IMG/VR virus record: IMGVR_UViG_3300032731_001452
Coordinates: 1-64,000 of that record
DNA from: a virus
Direction: 5' to 3' (one strand)
Length of the DNA: 64,000 bases
Shown here: positions 52,912-59,920 of the stretch, in pieces
How positions within the stretch are numbered: position 1 is the stretch's first letter
Layout: each line of letters starts with the position of its first letter
The notes under the pieces: generated by a model
The model's input: the letters and a program-made list of their open reading frames with translations, nothing else
What the model was told of the DNA's origin: nothing
The model's database searches: none
Made by a program: the position numbers and the translations under genes

Positions 52912-53258
52912 GCGATTCTGTACCGTTCGTTCGATTTCCACGGATCTCGTACACCTCGTCCGTTGAGATGTTTCAAAGCCATCTCTTGAGCCTTCTTAGT
53001 TTCGTATCCAGGCCAGGACGTACGCCACTTATTCCTACCGAACCAGCCACCTTTGTACTCGAGCCGGAACTTCTTAGACCGAGCCCTCTTATGGTGCCAC
53101 GCTTCTTCGTAGCAACTTTCGATGGTTACGGATTGACGGACGACACGACGCTTCGTCGAAGATTCCAACCACCACGGGTCGCGGTACCAATGGTGTCCTT
53201 GGTTACGATGTTTCCGTGCGAACGCACGGGTTTCCCCATTTTGCCAGTTGACATGCAT
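52902..53258 (-). CDS. Basic aromatic hypothetical protein
   Basis: 118 aa, rich in Arg, Lys, His and Trp (HHWYRDPWWLESSTKRR, GGWFGRNKWRTSWPG), a composition that suggests nucleic-acid binding. AAAGGAGAGC lies before its ATG. Its last 3 codons overlap the 5' end of tRNA-Val. No family recognised. Confidence 0.7.
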   Translation of the reverse strand: MHVNWQNGETRAFARKHRNQGHHWYRDPWWLESSTKRRVVRQSVTIESCYEEAWHHKRARSKKFRLEYKGGWFGRNKWRTSWPGYETKKAQEMALKHLNGRGVRDPWKSNERYRIAGG

Positions 53259-53272
53259 GTGTTAGCTCTCCT

Positions 53273-53293
53273 TTACGTTGAAGCTATACACAT
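53273..53293 (-). CDS. Six-residue leader reading frame (MCIAST)
   Basis: Strong site AAAGGAGATTCACC; its stop codon touches the ribosome site of the 52902-53258 gene. It follows an 11-bp hairpin, so leader translation could set expression of the next gene. Confidence 0.4.
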   Translation of the reverse strand: MCIAST

Positions 53294-53316
53294 GGTGAAT
53301 CTCCTTTCTGAAGGAA

Positions 53317-53341
53317 GGTGGGGCGCATCCTGCGCCCCACC
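53317..53341 (-). terminator. 11-bp GC-rich hairpin in a 5' leader
   Basis: GGTGGGGCGCA pairs perfectly with its complement around a 3-nt loop, followed by TTCCTTC. It lies between the promoter at 53412 and the leader peptide, so attenuation is possible. Confidence 0.65.
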
Positions 53342-53411
53342 CGGGTTCGGGAATACCTGGCAGGGTGGTCCCGTACTCACTTGAGACTAACGTCCCGTGA
53401 TTGGCTTAGGA

Positions 53412-53419
53412 ATTATAGC
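53412..53419 (-). promoter_or_regulatory. Extended -10 TGCTATAAT
   Basis: Perfect extended -10 on the minus strand, 8 nt past the stop of the 53427 gene. It would give a leader of about 145 nt for the 52902-53258 gene. No clear -35. Confidence 0.55.
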
Positions 53420-53426
53420 AGACCGA

Positions 53427-53738
53427 CTAACTCTTTGTGGCGTCGAGATCGAAAACTGGATTACCGCTGAACTGGACGCCGGTCAAAACGATTCGCATCA
53501 AATTCTCATCGTCGTGATGGCGCGAAATACCGTAGCCGGTAAACTTCCCGTCGTACGCGAACTTTTGCCGATTCGGAACGACTCGAATCAATCCTTCACC
53601 CGGAAGATCATCGGGTAGTTCATCCATGAGGTTGACGTGCTTCACCAACTCAAGGGTGTCGCCGTTTGTCTTGACAGACTTGAATCCAACGGCCTTGCCG
53701 TTGATAGTTACCGCAAAGTTGTAACCTTTGATGATCAT
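53427..53738 (-). CDS. Hypothetical beta protein
   Basis: 103 aa from ATG 53738 (MIIKGYNFAVTING), preceded by TTGGAGATTATC. Beta-rich N-terminal half and a conserved-looking end (NPVFDLDATKS). Follows a 150-nt structured leader. No family recognised. Confidence 0.7.
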   Translation of the reverse strand: MIIKGYNFAVTINGKAVGFKSVKTNGDTLELVKHVNLMDELPDDLPGEGLIRVVPNRQKFAYDGKFTGYGISRHHDDENLMRIVLTGVQFSGNPVFDLDATKS

Positions 53739-53754
53739 GATAATCTCCAAATCA

Positions 53755-53905
53755 AAAATGAGCGCCTAACAGCTGGCACGCGGGAGAGTTGATCAAGCTC
53801 TCAGAAACAATGACCTTTACCGCGCCTGTGTCTAGGGTGGTCGAACCCTCAAGGTTCCTGGTTTGCGCTCGGTAATACGAACCCTTTTTCCATAAGTTGA
53901 TTATA
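53755..53905 (-). ncRNA. Structured 5' leader with a 14-codon frame
   Basis: Begins after the -10 GCTATAAT at 53900. An outer helix pairs TTACC and GCGC with GCGC and GGTAA near its ends, enclosing hairpin AGGGT-TCGACC-ACCCT; a second hairpin is GAGAG/CTCTC. ATG 53893, 6 nt after the -10, opens a 14-codon frame (MEKGFVLPSANQEP) that runs into the outer helix. Looks like a regulated leader or small RNA. Confidence 0.4.
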
Positions 53906-53916
53906 GCGGTTGAACT

Positions 53917-54108
53917 TTAAGATTCAGCGCAACTCGAGGGAGATACGCTGTTGTCGACGATCGTCATTACCCCACACCGTTTGCAATTTGGGGATTTTGT
54001 CGTAGGCAACACGAACACAGCCTTACTGCACGAAGGACGCCTAAAATACGAAGCTAGCGCCGGCATAAGGTCGTCTTCGTTAAACGTTTTCGTTCGCTGT
54101 TTACTCAT
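53917..54108 (-). CDS. Small protein with a C-x2-C pair
   Basis: 63 aa from ATG 54108 (MSKQRTKTFNEDD). C-terminal part has SPNCKRCGVMTIVDNS, a possible zinc site. A longer reading to 54174 would run through the hairpin repeat and is not favoured. No ribosome site is obvious. Confidence 0.5.
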   Translation of the reverse strand: MSKQRTKTFNEDDLMPALASYFRRPSCSKAVFVLPTTKSPNCKRCGVMTIVDNSVSPSSCAES

Positions 54109-54129
54109 TTCGCGATTCGGTACAAAACC

Positions 54130-54154
54130 AAAAGTTTGCGGCTTGCAAACTTTT
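54130..54154 (-). terminator. Dispersed hairpin repeat, copy 5
   Basis: Exact copy, at the 3' end of the structured RNA that follows tmRNA on the minus strand. Flank GGTTTTGT is shared with copy 4. Confidence 0.7.
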
Positions 54155-54159
54155 GAAAA

Positions 54160-54535
54160 GTGCGAGCTTTCCACTCGCTGGGTACGGAATCTCTTCCCTT
54201 TCCATGAACAATAGGTCAGGAGGCGGGTATCTAATCCGCTCTTTTATTCGAGACGTCCGTACTCTGGATGGGCCGCGGACGAGTTCTTATCCTCTTAGTC
54301 ACCACAATCGGGACTCGGGAGGTATAGAGTGCGATTTCGCCCCATCCCAGTTTCGCTGTTCGTTACTCTCATCCTGCGAAACAAAAATCGTCAGCCACGG
54401 ATAATCTTGCGTACATCCCGTTACCCCGACCGTTCCTGCTGACACTACGCTGGCGACTTTGTCCCTCTTTGCGTAGTTATCACAATTGCCAAATTATGAT
54501 GTTTGTAATCACTGTTAGCTAACTGTAATTAGTTC
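54160..54535 (-). ncRNA. Unidentified structured RNA with a 16S 790-loop-like hairpin
   Basis: About 370 nt without a credible protein gene, between tmRNA and hairpin copy 5. Perfect helices: ACTACGC/GCGTAGT (54444-54450 with 54471-54477), TTTCGC/GCGAAA (54351-54356 with 54376-54381), CGTCCG/CGGACG (54254-54259 with 54276-54281). At 54225-54237 the minus strand reads GGATTAGATACCC, the universal 16S rRNA 790-loop sequence, in a GCGG/CCGC hairpin. No other rRNA similarity is visible. Confidence 0.5.
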
Positions 54536-54877
54536 TGGTGGACTCGGCGGGAGTCGAACCCGCGTGTCACGTGTTTTCGCAAGACGTCTACGTAGTCTAG
54601 CTCATCTACCCTCAGAGCGGGGTTTGTCGGAACTTTCCCCGACGGTCAACAACTCTTTATTTCAAGGTAACTTCGGTTGCCTAAGTTTCACCTCTATCGC
54701 CGTGTCGTTATGCCTTTTCTCGCTACCCAGCGAATTCTCGCAAGAAAGACACCCGGGCTCACACGGTCCCGGGAAGCAACAGCTTACGCTGCGGCCTGAA
54801 GAGGAGTTTCGTCAACTCGTTTTCATTTTACTACGCAATCTTGGTTGCAATCACCCGATCGAAACCGTTACGAGCCC
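54536..54877 (-). ncRNA. ssrA: Transfer-messenger RNA (tmRNA)
   Basis: 342 nt. 5' end GGGCTCG pairs with CGAGTCC at the 3' end; then GTAACGGTTTCGATCGGG corresponds to the usual 'ctgATTCTGGaTTCGAcggg'. The T-arm is GCGGG-TTCGACT-CCCGC, with discriminator A and encoded CCA. The tag frame ends DETPLQAAA then TAA at 54784-54786, with GAGTT just before, like the 'UAGUC' before the resume codon. Pseudoknot-rich middle. It would rescue stalled ribosomes and tag products for decay. Confidence 0.88.
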
Positions 54878-54888
54878 ATTTCAAAGAT

Positions 54889-55002
54889 CTATCGTTCTTC
54901 CAATGTAAAGACTCTCAAGCCGATCCTCAAGGTGCTACTCGAGAAATCCCCAACGCCTTTGCCTGCCCGCTTCACGATCTCGAAAACTGTTGTCGAAACC
55001 AT
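54889..55002 (-). CDS. Possible 37-aa protein between tmRNA and large RNA
   Basis: Frame MVSTTVFEIVKRAGKGVGDF continuing to TLEER, with an open extension upstream (QLSARYLLDGPW). Composition looks protein-like but there is no clear ribosome site and it ends 11 nt before tmRNA. It could equally be RNA sequence. Confidence 0.3.
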   Translation of the reverse strand: MVSTTVFEIVKRAGKGVGDFSSSTLRIGLRVFTLEER

Positions 55003-55049
55003 CCACGGGCCATCCAGCAAATAGCGCGCGCTAAGTTGCTTGAAAGCCT

Positions 55050-55975
55050 TTAGATTGAAAGAACACGAACAATTTTTCGGCCACCCGGGACTCCCCTATG
55101 GGCGGGCGGCCACCCCAGAGAATACCCCCGGGGAATACTTGAGCAGTGTTTACAACAGCATGCTCAGGCTGGGCTCATATGCTCACGACTTTCAACTACC
55201 AAGTCTAGCAAATCTGCCAACGGTTTCCGCAATTTTTGGCAGCTACGCTTCTTCGCGTTCTTCGGTGCGCACTGGCAACCGAATTACTTGGTCGGTTTTG
55301 CCCACCCCACCGACCAAAGGGTTAAACAACTACTGAGCTTAAGAGGTGGACCAAGTTAAGCTCCGGGCAGCTCCAAGACCGTAGCCCGGGAGCGCCCCAA
55401 GATCGCTCTTGGGGGATGAAAAGTGCTGAGCTAGGTACTCAGCGTGGAGACCTTCCGTCTCTTTGGGTAGTTATACCGTATTTATTTCGTCAAAGCCCTC
55501 TACACTACCAGAGGTACTAAGCTATCTACTAGTTCATGAGGACAGTAGCTGCCCGGTGCCGGCAATCATGTGGCCTAGCCACCAGCAGGAGTTCTCATCC
55601 TACAGACCACTTACGGATGAGGTGTCTAAATTTGCCAGGTCTAGGACCATCAGCCCGGCTGAGGCGCATGCCATTATGCTAACTAGCCCTGCCTTAGTTT
55701 TCATCAACGTTAGTGTCAGCGACTAACGCAGACTACAGTCACTTTTATACCCGGTGACTACAGGCTGAACACGCATGGGGCGTGGTTCATCTAAAAACGA
55801 TTGCAGCCAGGATTTTCACCTGGAACCCAAGGTTTCCTCCGTCTTTCAACGGACTATTACTCACACGTAGCTTAGGTTTGCATCAATTCCTCCGAATTTA
55901 ATCGGTCTACAATCAAACTTCCAACGTTCACGCAACCTTTTGCGTCAACGTTTTATTATAGTTTCAAACAACTGA
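55050..55975 (-). ncRNA. Giant structured RNA of unknown class (GOLLD/ROOL-like context)
   Basis: About 925 nt with no credible gene on either strand and many perfect helices. Examples (plus coordinates): 55288-55296/55309-55317 (9 bp), 55395-55402/55407-55414 (8 bp with a GNRA loop GCGA on the RNA), 55425-55430/55438-55443, 55447-55451/55457-55461, 55594-55600/55615-55621 (7 bp), 55708-55714/55722-55728 (7 bp), 55737-55742/55754-55759. Near the 5' end, GATTGTAG (55907-55914) pairs with CTGCAATC (55799-55806), next to a T-arm-like hairpin CCAGG/CCTGG. Size, ornate folding and a place beside tmRNA and tRNAs fit the large phage RNAs GOLLD and ROOL; I cannot match it to either by sequence. Confidence 0.65.
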
Positions 55976-55980
55976 GATAG

Positions 55981-56010
55981 GTTATAGCATCGACTAGCTA
56001 GCTGCGTCAA
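55981..56010 (-). promoter_or_regulatory. Promoter of the giant RNA
   Basis: Minus strand TTGACG, 18-nt spacer, TATAAC with extended TGC. Transcription would begin near 55975. A second TATAAT at about 55960 may add to it. Confidence 0.65.
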
Positions 56011-56014
56011 GGAC

Positions 56015-56413
56015 CTAATCGTCTTTTTCTGGCCACCCCAAAGCACGCATCGCCGGACGACTCATTAGGCGGCCTTGAAGCCCGTGAATGTCGTGACAAG
56101 TCTCTTCATCATCCATCGGGTGAAGCTTCGGAAGCGCGAAGATTCGCGTAGCCGCTTCGGTAACAGCATCCAACGCTTCGATCTCTTGATCGTTCATGCC
56201 TGCGTCTTGTAAGCACTGAAGATCCTTGGGTACGCCACCTTCCTTGAGTCGAAGACGATCGTCAAGCTCGACGTAGGCTTTGATCCACGTTTCAGCCCAC
56301 TCCATCAATTCCTTACGAGCTGCGTATTGCACGTGTTCTGATTCGCGCGGCACTAACTGAAGCTTCTCGATAAGTTCGCGAAACTGGCGTAACGGTTCGT
56401 CAATGTTTCTCAT
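56015..56413 (-). CDS. Hypothetical helical protein
   Basis: 132 aa from ATG 56413 (MRNIDEPLRQF); reading further upstream would run into tRNA-Gln. TATAAT ends 6 nt before the ATG and no ribosome site exists, so a leaderless message is likely, unless it is read from the tRNA transcript. Helical throughout, with ETCHDIHG near the end. No family recognised. Confidence 0.75.
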   Translation of the reverse strand: MRNIDEPLRQFRELIEKLQLVPRESEHVQYAARKELMEWAETWIKAYVELDDRLRLKEGGVPKDLQCLQDAGMNDQEIEALDAVTEAATRIFALPKLHPMDDEETCHDIHGLQGRLMSRPAMRALGWPEKDD

Positions 56414-56419
56414 GATTAT

Positions 56420-56427
56420 ATTATAGC
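56420..56427 (-). promoter_or_regulatory. -10 element GCTATAAT between tRNA-Gln and an ATG
   Basis: Lies 3 nt past the tRNA CCA and exactly 6 nt before ATG 56413. The -35 region falls in the tRNA T-arm and has no match. Confidence 0.5.
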
Positions 56428-56430
56428 GGT

Positions 56431-56506
56431 TGGTTGGGGAGGTAGGGCTTGAACCTACAACATCTGGCTTCAAAGGCCAGTGCTCTACCAGTTGAGCTAC
56501 ACCCCA
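56431..56506 (-). tRNA. tRNA-Gln(TTG)
   Basis: Acceptor TGGGGTG/CTCCCCA (one T-T mismatch), D-stem GCTC/GAGC, anticodon arm CTGGC-CTTTGAA-GCCAG, T-arm GTAGG-TTCAAGC-CCTAC, discriminator A, encoded CCA. Confidence 0.93.
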
Positions 56507-56513
56507 ATAACCG

Positions 56514-57005
56514 TTATTCCTTCCGCACCTCTTCCGCGAACGGTGTGTTGTCGATAATGCCTACCTCAAGCTGGCGCTGGCCCGTAGCTTTGCGATATTT
56601 CTCAGCTTGAGGCTCATTCGACGAGAAAAACAAAAGATCTTCATGAACACGCGTTCTAAAAACACCCTCTCGAAACAAATCTACCAGCTGATCGCGATCT
56701 GTTTCCTCAACAACTTTTTTAGTTAAAGTCCACGCAACATCGTGGTCTGGTACGTAGTCGCGAACAACAATCTCGAAACAACCCCCTTTGTCAACGCAGT
56801 CTACTTCACGCCGGTTGAACAACGCTTCTACCACCGCTTCATGAACGTACTCAGTTATTTCACTCACGCTTCGTTTACGCTCAGCTTCCAGTACGCCACG
56901 AACGAACGTGGACGTTGAAACATTTTGCTCGTCAACCTGTTTTTCAATCCAAACCGCCAGTTCCAAAGGAATTCGTACCGACATCATTCTGTCATTCGGG
57001 CTCAT
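56514..57005 (-). CDS. Ribbon-helix-helix protein A
   Basis: 163 aa. Residues 7-45 are a RHH DNA-binding fold (MMSVRIPLELAVWIEKQVDE, then STSTFVRGVLEAE). The C-terminal 110 residues are an unrecognised ligand or partner domain. Site AGGAGGTCATC. Upstream, GTCATAC and GTCAGAC (57030-57047, plus strand) repeat with an 11-nt period, one helical turn, as expected for a RHH operator. Confidence 0.82.
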   Translation of the reverse strand: MSPNDRMMSVRIPLELAVWIEKQVDEQNVSTSTFVRGVLEAERKRSVSEITEYVHEAVVEALFNRREVDCVDKGGCFEIVVRDYVPDHDVAWTLTKKVVEETDRDQLVDLFREGVFRTRVHEDLLFFSSNEPQAEKYRKATGQRQLEVGIIDNTPFAEEVRKE

Positions 57006-57056
57006 GATGACCTCCTGGCGCCCAAGATGTCATACAAACGTCAGACAAGTCAAGAT

Positions 57057-57536
57057 CTATTCCCCCGCCAACAAATCAATCCAGTGATCGACGTACACGC
57101 GACCAAGACGACCGTCCCAAAGGTGGGGGTTGATATACATCGTCTTAGCTTCCGCCGAACCGACTTTACCCCCTGGATTAGTCGCGCCAAGCTGGTGGGC
57201 GAACTTAAGAACCGTCTCGGTCATTCGATAACAACCCTCATTCGTCATGGACACCATCAACGCCTTTTCGCCATGAAAAACACCGATAGCCGCCTGAACG
57301 CAAATTGATGTGGTTCGACCCTTTCCAAACTCATGTGATTCATACCACTCAATCATCGGCGCCAAACCAAGTTTGCGGTACGCTTCTTCTAGGCTACGAA
57401 CGCCTTGACGTTGGCGCTCAACGATAGCTGAACGGATCACGTCCGACACGGTTCCGTCCTGTAGTAGCGCTTCTTTCTCAAGCCATCGTTTGTCGCTCGG
57501 CTCGACACGAATTTCCAACCGTTCCGTTTTCCCCAT
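57057..57536 (-). CDS. Ribbon-helix-helix protein B
   Basis: 159 aa from ATG 57536 (MGKTERLEIRVEPSDKRWLE), site GGAGGTCGAA. Residues 5-45 are a RHH of the plasmid/antitoxin type (RLEIRVEPSDKRWLEKEA, TVSDVIRSAIVER). The C-terminal part differs from protein A. A perfect dyad lies just upstream of its start, so it probably represses itself. Confidence 0.82.
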   Translation of the reverse strand: MGKTERLEIRVEPSDKRWLEKEALLQDGTVSDVIRSAIVERQRQGVRSLEEAYRKLGLAPMIEWYESHEFGKGRTTSICVQAAIGVFHGEKALMVSMTNEGCYRMTETVLKFAHQLGATNPGGKVGSAEAKTMYINPHLWDGRLGRVYVDHWIDLLAGE

Positions 57537-57551
57537 TTCGACCTCCAGTTT

Positions 57552-57580
57552 GTAGTACGATCGCATTTGTACTACAAATG
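57552..57580. promoter_or_regulatory. Operator-like perfect dyad before RHH gene B
   Basis: Half-sites TTTGTAGTAC and GTACTACAAA separated by about 9 nt, between the RHH gene start and its upstream neighbour. Confidence 0.7.
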
Positions 57581-57590
57581 TACGTACGAG

Positions 57591-58142
57591 TCAACCGCCC
57601 CAAGCCGACTCGATCTCTGCCTGTTCAGCTTCTCGAGCTTCCCGTCGCTTCTCAAACTCCACGTCCCAACGATCACAAGTTTTCAAAACGGCACGAACCG
57701 CTTCTACAAAAAGTTCGCGAGCTGTAAAATCTACATCGGTTAAAGCGGACTTAGGAAGCTTATCTCGACCAATCCACCGAACCTTCTCATCGTTGAGGTA
57801 TAAACGTGGCGTTGAGTCGCCATGGGCGCACGAATCCTGGCAACCACTCTTAACTCGACACAAAGGCGACGGAGCGTAGCCTACGCCAAATTTGTGGTCG
57901 CTAGTATGAACCCAAACGCCATCACGATATAAGCCGGCGTTCCACTCCCGAAACGCTTGACCGCCAATCCGATGCTTCGCCGTTCTACTCGCTGCTATAA
58001 GCAGGGTGGTAATTTCAGAACCGTCTCGTTTGAACCTACACAACAAACCGTCTAAGAAAGCTTTGCCGCCAAGCTCCTCTTCGAGTAATTCAGCTATTTC
58101 TTCAGCAATTTTTCTATGATATTCGCGGCTGTAGATATCCAA
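57591..58142 (-). CDS. Hypothetical protein with Cys cluster
   Basis: 183 aa from TTG 58142, with site AGGGGAACGTC. LCRVKSGCQDSCAHGD holds three Cys and one His, a possible metal site. Helical ends. Second gene of the operon that starts at 58349. Confidence 0.7.
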   Translation of the reverse strand: MDIYSREYHRKIAEEIAELLEEELGGKAFLDGLLCRFKRDGSEITTLLIAASRTAKHRIGGQAFREWNAGLYRDGVWVHTSDHKFGVGYAPSPLCRVKSGCQDSCAHGDSTPRLYLNDEKVRWIGRDKLPKSALTDVDFTARELFVEAVRAVLKTCDRWDVEFEKRREAREAEQAEIESAWGG

Positions 58143-58151
58143 GACGTTCCC

Positions 58152-58349
58152 CTAGTTAATCGGCGTGTCGTCAGGTCCGTCAACTGAAATCGTGAAACTG
58201 AAACGGTTGTTATACCAACTCAACTCACGCATCTTAGCCACGACGAGGCGGACTGGCGCGTCAGGATTTATGTCAACCACAACGGTTGTTTCTTCTTCAT
58301 GTTCAGCCCCAGCTTGTCGAACTTCTTTCGCGGTGGCGTGAATCTTCAT
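58152..58349 (-). CDS. Hypothetical small beta protein
   Basis: 65 aa from ATG 58349 (MKIHATAKEVRQAG), site AAGGAAGTGACT. C-terminal strands NNRFSFTISVDGPDD. No family recognised. Confidence 0.65.
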   Translation of the reverse strand: MKIHATAKEVRQAGAEHEEETTVVVDINPDAPVRLVVAKMRELSWYNNRFSFTISVDGPDDTPIN

Positions 58350-58597
58350 AGTCACTTCCTTCAATCAAGATGTGACTATGATTTACCATCGTTAGCTAGC
58401 TACGTCAAGAAGTTTCGCTACCGCTTTTTCACCGAGCCCACGCGCTTAACCCGCAACCGTTTCCCTTTGAGCCGTTTCACCGGGAGTTTCGACTTCACAA
58501 TCTGGGGATACAGAGCTGGAACAGCGTCGCTTCTTATCGTTCCGCGCGTGGACATGCACCCATCCTACCAGAACCTGAGCGGTAATCATAACCCCAG

Positions 58598-58625
58598 TTG
58601 CCTAACTGCATCGCGGTGTTATGAT
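58598..58625 (+). promoter_or_regulatory. Plus-strand promoter TTGCCT-16-TATGAT
   Basis: Good -35/-10 spacing with extended TGT before the -10; start point expected near 58632, just before the 58646 gene. The 58350-58597 stretch before it holds no gene I can support. Confidence 0.6.
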
Positions 58626-58645
58626 GGCAAATGAAAGGACGGACT

Positions 58646-59344
58646 ATGAAGCCATACCGCATCATTCAAAACGCAGATCTAATCGAAGATCTTCTATCAA
58701 ACGCTACGTGGGGCGACGTATTCTTCCATGCTGGATGTGGACGCGTAGCGATTTGTCGCGACGCGCTCTTTCAGGACTTAGATCTACAACCGCCAACGCG
58801 GTCGATGACGTGGTTCGATCTCTGTAGGTATCTCATCGAAGCGCTTGGTTACGATCTTCCAGAAATCGAAGCTCGAGAACCTTGGGCGCGAGCGCAAGAG
58901 TACGGACGGATTCTTCAAAACCTAAGCGAATTCAACGCAACCCCCAACCTGGAGTACAGCATCGTGAGAGACATTTGGGACGGATTTTACAAGCAAGACA
59001 AGAACGTGATCATTCTCGAAGACGGCGCCATGTGGAACGTGAGCGGCCAGTTCGAGTGCTGGGATGAAGATGTGTACCACGCGCGTATGCTTGTCAACCA
59101 GCTCGACCCCATGGGTAACGAACGTTGGGGCTTGCTCTCAGTAGACGCGCCAACCGACGACCCAACGCTGGGTAACATGCGGTTCAAGCCGCTGGATGAG
59201 TGCGTCGCTAGGGGGCTTTACGTCAACGACGTGTCCGATCTGGTTGGTCAAGCGGTCGCAACGGTCGACGACACCAAGAAGAAGCTTGTGGATGAACGCG
59301 ACGGATTCTTCGCGAGTAAGACGGTCGTTCCGGGAGAAGCGTAA
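58646..59344 (+). CDS. Hypothetical protein
   Basis: 232 aa from ATG 58646 (MKPYRIIQNADLIEDLL), preceded by AAAGGACGGACT. A shared-looking core PTRSMTWFDLCRYLIEALGY and a charged C-terminus (DDTKKKLVDERDGFF). Single plus-strand gene in an otherwise minus block with its own promoter. No family recognised. Confidence 0.75.
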   Translation: MKPYRIIQNADLIEDLLSNATWGDVFFHAGCGRVAICRDALFQDLDLQPPTRSMTWFDLCRYLIEALGYDLPEIEAREPWARAQEYGRILQNLSEFNATPNLEYSIVRDIWDGFYKQDKNVIILEDGAMWNVSGQFECWDEDVYHARMLVNQLDPMGNERWGLLSVDAPTDDPTLGNMRFKPLDECVARGLYVNDVSDLVGQAVATVDDTKKKLVDERDGFFASKTVVPGEA

Positions 59345-59346
59345 AA

Positions 59347-59411
59347 GACCGTCCCGCCTTTTGGTTGTGAGGGAGTTGGGGGAAAACGATGAACCACCAG
59401 CAGGACGGTCT
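59347..59411. terminator. Inverted repeat between convergent genes
   Basis: AGACCGTCC and GGACGGTCT are 47 nt apart, with a third AGACGGTCT a little further on. Likely a two-way transcription stop, though the loop is long. Confidence 0.45.
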
Positions 59412-59423
59412 AAGAACAGCTTC

Positions 59424-59906
59424 TCAGAGACGGTCTGGGATGTAAACGGTTAATTCTCCCTTGAACGATTCGGCCTTTACTCCATTCCGTTTAAACCAGG
59501 CGGCGATGCGTCGTTCGATCAAACCCGCGTCCGGTTTCTTCTCTTTTAGAATTTCTATCGGAAGACTCTTGAGATTGAAGGTAGTCTTCTCGCAACCGTG
59601 CGACGCGTCCACAAGAACCTGATCGATAACGGAAACAATGCACTCCGATAGGTAGTTTTCATCAAAATCAACCTCAGCGCGAAGACGAGCCTCTATTAAC
59701 CGAAGGCGTAACGGTTGTTCATGGCTCTTAGGCGACTCAGGCATCGGCTCAGGCTCGGTGATGCCCTTTAGGAGTACCTCGACCGCTGCGTCGGGTCCGC
59801 CGAGCTTCAGCGCGTCGATAGCGTCGCCCAGAAGCCGTCGCATCTTGATTTCACGGTCAGAAGGTTCAGAAGCGGGCGTGTCTTCAGATTTCTTGAGTTG
59901 TTCCAC
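59424..59906 (-). CDS. Hypothetical protein
   Basis: 160 aa from GTG 59906 with site AAAGGAGAACAAAC. Helical; C-terminal IERRIAAWFKRNGVKAESFK. No family recognised. Confidence 0.7.
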   Translation of the reverse strand: MEQLKKSEDTPASEPSDREIKMRRLLGDAIDALKLGGPDAAVEVLLKGITEPEPMPESPKSHEQPLRLRLIEARLRAEVDFDENYLSECIVSVIDQVLVDASHGCEKTTFNLKSLPIEILKEKKPDAGLIERRIAAWFKRNGVKAESFKGELTVYIPDRL

Positions 59907-59920
59907 GTTTGTTCTCCTTT

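Noticed and set aside
53820-53880. Ninth tRNA suggested by GGTTCGACC
   Set aside because: The T-stem cannot form with a 7-nt loop and no acceptor or anticodon arm fits.
54225-54237. Fragment of a 16S rRNA gene
   Set aside because: Only the 13-base 790-loop matches; sequences on both sides are unrelated to 16S rRNA.
54564-55726. Several plus- and minus-strand frames of 70-114 codons over the tmRNA and giant RNA
   Set aside because: They cross clear RNA helices, lack ribosome sites and have no protein-like pattern.
55050-55975. RNase P RNA or group I/II intron as identity of the giant RNA
   Set aside because: I do not see the RNase P core sequences, group I P-Q-R-S elements or a group II domain V.
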